NCBI GenBank assembly: GCA_934796165.1
Contig: CAKVOU010000009.1
Span: 1-64,000, forward strand
DNA: 64,000 bases
Source of the DNA: an uncultured Eubacteriales bacterium
GTDB taxonomy: Bacteria; Bacillota; Clostridia; Oscillospirales; CAG-272
Reading direction: 5' to 3'
Part shown: piece after piece, positions 61,756 through 64,000 of the stretch
How the letters are laid out: every line of letters begins with the position of its first letter
Position numbering within the stretch: position 1 is the first letter of the stretch
The notes under the pieces: model-generated
Databases searched by the model: none
What the model was told of the DNA's origin: nothing
Seen by the model: the letters and a program-made list of their open reading frames with translations, nothing else
Program-made: the position numbers and the translations under genes

Positions 61756-64000
61756 TTACAGTTTGTTGCGCTGAATCTTGCCGCTGGTCGTCTTGGGGAG
61801 CTCATCGCGGAACACCACGATACGGGGGTATTTGTAGGGCGCGGTGTGATTCTTGACGTAGGTCTGAATCTCTTTTTTAAGTTCCTCGGTACCCTCTGTG
61901 CCCTTTGTCAGAACGATACTCGCCTTGACCACCTGTCCTCTCACCTCGTCGGGAGCCGCGGAAACGCCGCACTCCAGCACATAGGGAAGCTCCATGATGA
62001 CGTTTTCGATCTCAAACGGTCCGATGCGGTAGCCGGACGACTTGATGACATCGTCCACGCGACCGACATACCAGAAATATCCGTCCTCGTCGCGCCATGC
62101 CGTGTCTCCCGTGTGATAGTATCCGTCATGCCAGCATTCGTCGGTCTTCTCTTTATCCTCGTAGTACCCGCAGAACAGTCCGCACGGCGCACCGTCCGCA
62201 ACACGGATGGAGATTTCTCCGACCTCGCCATCCGGAACCGGCTTACCGTCCGCATCCAGCAGGTCGATGTGGTAAAGCGGGACGGGCTTGCCCATGGAAC
62301 CGAGCCTGACCGTCGTTCCGACCAGATTTGCAATTGCGCAGGTCGTTTCGGTCTGCCCGAAGCCTTCCATGATCTGAAGCCCCGTTGCCGCCTCGAACTG
62401 GCGGAACACCTCGGGGTTGAGCGCTTCTCCTGCCGTCGTCATATGTTCAATAGAAGAGAGATCGTAGCGTGAAATATCCTGCTTGACCATCATACGAAGA
62501 ATCGTCGGCGGCGCGCAAAAGGTTGTGATGTGGTACTTTGCAAACATCGGCAGGATGACGCTTGCATCAAACTTATCGAAGTCGTAGACAAAGATTGCCG
62601 CTTCACACAGCCACTGACCGTATATTTTACCCCACGCCGCTTTCGCCCAGCCGGTATCCGCGACCGTCAGGTGCAGTCCGTCGGGGTTGACACAGTGCCA
62701 GTACTTCGCGGTATGGAAATGCCCCAGCGGGTACTTGTAATTATGCACCGCTATCTTGGGGTTCCCCGTGGTACCGGAGGTAAAGTACATCAGCATGATG
62801 TCGTCGCCGGCAGGCGCATCCCCGGTACGCTCAAACTTACCGGTATAAAGGCCGTACTCCTCATCGAAGCAATGCCAGCCGTCGCGCGTGCCATCGGTAA
62901 TGATCTTGATTTGAAGCGTCGGGCTGTCCTTCTCGGCAAGCTCGACCTCGTGCGCCACATCGCCGTCGGCAGTACAGAGAATCGCTTTGATCCCCGCCTT
63001 GTTGCAGCGATAGGTGATGTCATGTTCCTTGAGCAGATTGGTCGCCGGAATCGCAATGGCACCGAGCTTGTGGAGCGCGTTGATAGCAAACCAGAACTGA
63101 TAGTTGCGCTTGCAGATCAGCATGACGCGGTCGCCGCGTCTGATGCCGAGCGATTTGAAGTAATTCGCTGTCTGAGAAGTGGCGCGCTTCAGATCACCGA
63201 AGGTAAACCGACGTTCGACCATGTGGCGGTCAATGTGTACCATTGCGAGCTTGTCGGGCTGTTCGGTGCCAAGCCGGTCGATCACGTCAAAGGCGAAGTT
63301 GAACTTGTCTTCCCCGTGGAAGGTAAGCGATGTGAGGGCACCGCCCTCGTCCTCGGTCGGCGTGACGAATTTCTCCCACACGCGGGTGCGTTTCTCTTCT
63401 CCCGTCCGCTTGGGTGAAACGGTGAATTCGCGCGGAAGCTCCCGCCCCGTAACGTTGGGTTCTCCCGACGGATTGAGCACGATCGCGTAGAACACGCAAT
63501 CCTTTCCGCCGATGGCGATCATGCCGTGGGGCGTTCCGCTGTCATAATACGCACTGTCACCCTCGTGCAGAATCTCAATGTGATCGCCGATCTGCACCTT
63601 GAGCGTGCCGCTCACCACGATGTCGCATTCCTGCCCCTCGTGGGTTGTCAGTTCAATGTCGCGGTTCTGTGCCTCCTCGCTGTATGCTGAAATGACATAC
63701 AGGGGTTCGGCGATCCTGTTTTTGAAAGCCGAGGCAAGGTTGAAATAGGTCAGACCGTGCGCCTCGTCAATCTGCTGTCCCTCGCCGCGCCGGGTAACCG
63801 TGTACCCCGCAAGACGGGGGCTGGTGCCTTCGATAATGTCCGTTACGTTGACGCCGAGCGCCAGTGCGCAACGGTAAAGAAACGCAAAGTTGAGGTCGCA
63901 CTGCCCACTCTCGCAGGTCAGGTACTCTTCCTCCGTCACATCGGTTTTCTTCGCCATTTCCGCGGCGCTAAGCCCCATGATTGCGCGAAGTTCGCGGATT
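61756..64000 (-). CDS. XRE-cupin-acyl-CoA synthetase fusion (5' end outside window)
   Basis: At least 747 residues are visible, and the frame continues past the window edge at its N-terminus. In order: an XRE-type helix-turn-helix (about 63830-64000), a cupin domain (about 63470-63760, with THEGQECDIVVSG and SGTPHG), and an AMP-forming acyl-CoA synthetase (about 61756-63400) with YFTSGTTGNPK (P-loop), GFGQTE, YHTGD and the C-terminal SGKIQRN holding the catalytic Lys. HTH-cupin proteins usually regulate genes; here the unit is fused to a ligase and sits in the VOR operon. The acyl substrate is unknown; a branched-chain or aryl acid is an inference from context. Confidence 0.85.
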   Translation of the reverse strand, partial: IRELRAIMGLSAAEMAKKTDVTEEEYLTCESGQCDLNFAFLYRCALALGVNVTDIIEGTSPRLAGYTVTRRGEGQQIDEAHGLTYFNLASAFKNRIAEPLYVISAYSEEAQNRDIELTTHEGQECDIVVSGTLKVQIGDHIEILHEGDSAYYDSGTPHGMIAIGGKDCVFYAIVLNPSGEPNVTGRELPREFTVSPKRTGEEKRTRVWEKFVTPTEDEGGALTSLTFHGEDKFNFAFDVIDRLGTEQPDKLAMVHIDRHMVERRFTFGDLKRATSQTANYFKSLGIRRGDRVMLICKRNYQFWFAINALHKLGAIAIPATNLLKEHDITYRCNKAGIKAILCTADGDVAHEVELAEKDSPTLQIKIITDGTRDGWHCFDEEYGLYTGKFERTGDAPAGDDIMLMYFTSGTTGNPKIAVHNYKYPLGHFHTAKYWHCVNPDGLHLTVADTGWAKAAWGKIYGQWLCEAAIFVYDFDKFDASVILPMFAKYHITTFCAPPTILRMMVKQDISRYDLSSIEHMTTAGEALNPEVFRQFEAATGLQIMEGFGQTETTCAIANLVGTTVRLGSMGKPVPLYHIDLLDADGKPVPDGEVGEISIRVADGAPCGLFCGYYEDKEKTDECWHDGYYHTGDTAWRDEDGYFWYVGRVDDVIKSSGYRIGPFEIENVIMELPYVLECGVSAAPDEVRGQVVKASIVLTKGTEGTEELKKEIQTYVKNHTAPYKYPRIVVFRDELPKTTSGKIQRNKL

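Noticed and set aside
1..64000. Prophage, insertion sequence, integrative element, tRNA or rRNA
   Set aside because: No transposase, integrase, phage structural gene, terminal repeat or structural RNA pattern of these kinds was found by reading the sequence.

Overview
This window reads as a chromosomal segment of a spore-forming anaerobic member of the Firmicutes (class Clostridia). The evidence is Spo0A, an alpha/beta-type small acid-soluble spore protein, a GerW/YtfJ-type protein and a DacF-like D,D-carboxypeptidase, together with ferredoxin-dependent 2-oxoacid oxidoreductases, a leucine T-box in front of leuS and Bacillus/Clostridium-style operons. Promoters are clear TTGACA-17-TATAAT types and ribosome sites are strong AGGAGG types. 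No rRNA, tRNA, CRISPR array, insertion sequence or prophage was seen. A finer taxonomic call is not supported.

Layout. 0.1-3.8 kb: a metallophosphoesterase and thpR, then feoAB with feoB cut short at about half length, facing a divergent MntR/DtxR-type regulator across a perfect 10-bp inverted repeat; then tadA. 3.8-5.2 kb: a 13/39-bp tandem repeat and a stand-alone MsmK/UgpC-type ATPase. 5.4-11.7 kb: tex, an RsuA-type pseudouridine synthase and a solitary lacZ-type beta-galactosidase. 11.9-15.4 kb: class II fructose-bisphosphate aldolase and indolepyruvate:ferredoxin oxidoreductase iorAB. 15.6-18.8 kb: rpsU and T-box-regulated leuS. 18.8-29.0 kb (minus strand): a housekeeping cluster plsX-rnc-smc-ftsY-rdgB-yhbY-nadD-yqeK-LCP-rsfS. 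29.2-35.2 kb: trmFO, topA, dprA and a TrmH-family methylase. 35.4-37.3 kb: a 19-bp x 7 tandem repeat, the infC-rpmI-rplT operon with an ATC start and an attenuator-like leader, and a promoter/terminator-bounded structured RNA that contains no gene.

37.4-48.9 kb (plus strand): a long run lon-ysxC-hydrolase-lysA-M50 protease-scpAB-DUF2953-ytfJ-dacF-rluB. 49.2-51.9 kb: spo0A with an unusual receiver domain, a PTS_EIIC_2/PfoR-like membrane protein and a SASP gene. 52.0-56.4 kb: a heterodimeric ABC exporter with one degenerate ATP site, and a small unknown membrane protein. 56.7-58.3 kb: iscS-iscU with a palindrome over the predicted transcription start. 58.5-64.0 kb: a ferredoxin-dependent 2-oxoacid oxidoreductase operon that includes a MinD/CobQ-like P-loop ATPase and a fused XRE-cupin-acyl-CoA synthetase, cut by the window edge.

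Working together, the two ferredoxin oxidoreductases, the adjacent Fe-S assembly genes and the acyl-CoA synthetase suggest amino-acid or 2-oxoacid fermentation beside sugar use (lacZ, fba, MsmK). Most of the window is conserved core genome. The most unusual items are the truncated feoB, the non-coding transcription unit between infC and lon, the Spo0A receiver lacking its switch Ser/Thr, the HTH-cupin-ligase fusion, and several undescribed dyads and minisatellites.
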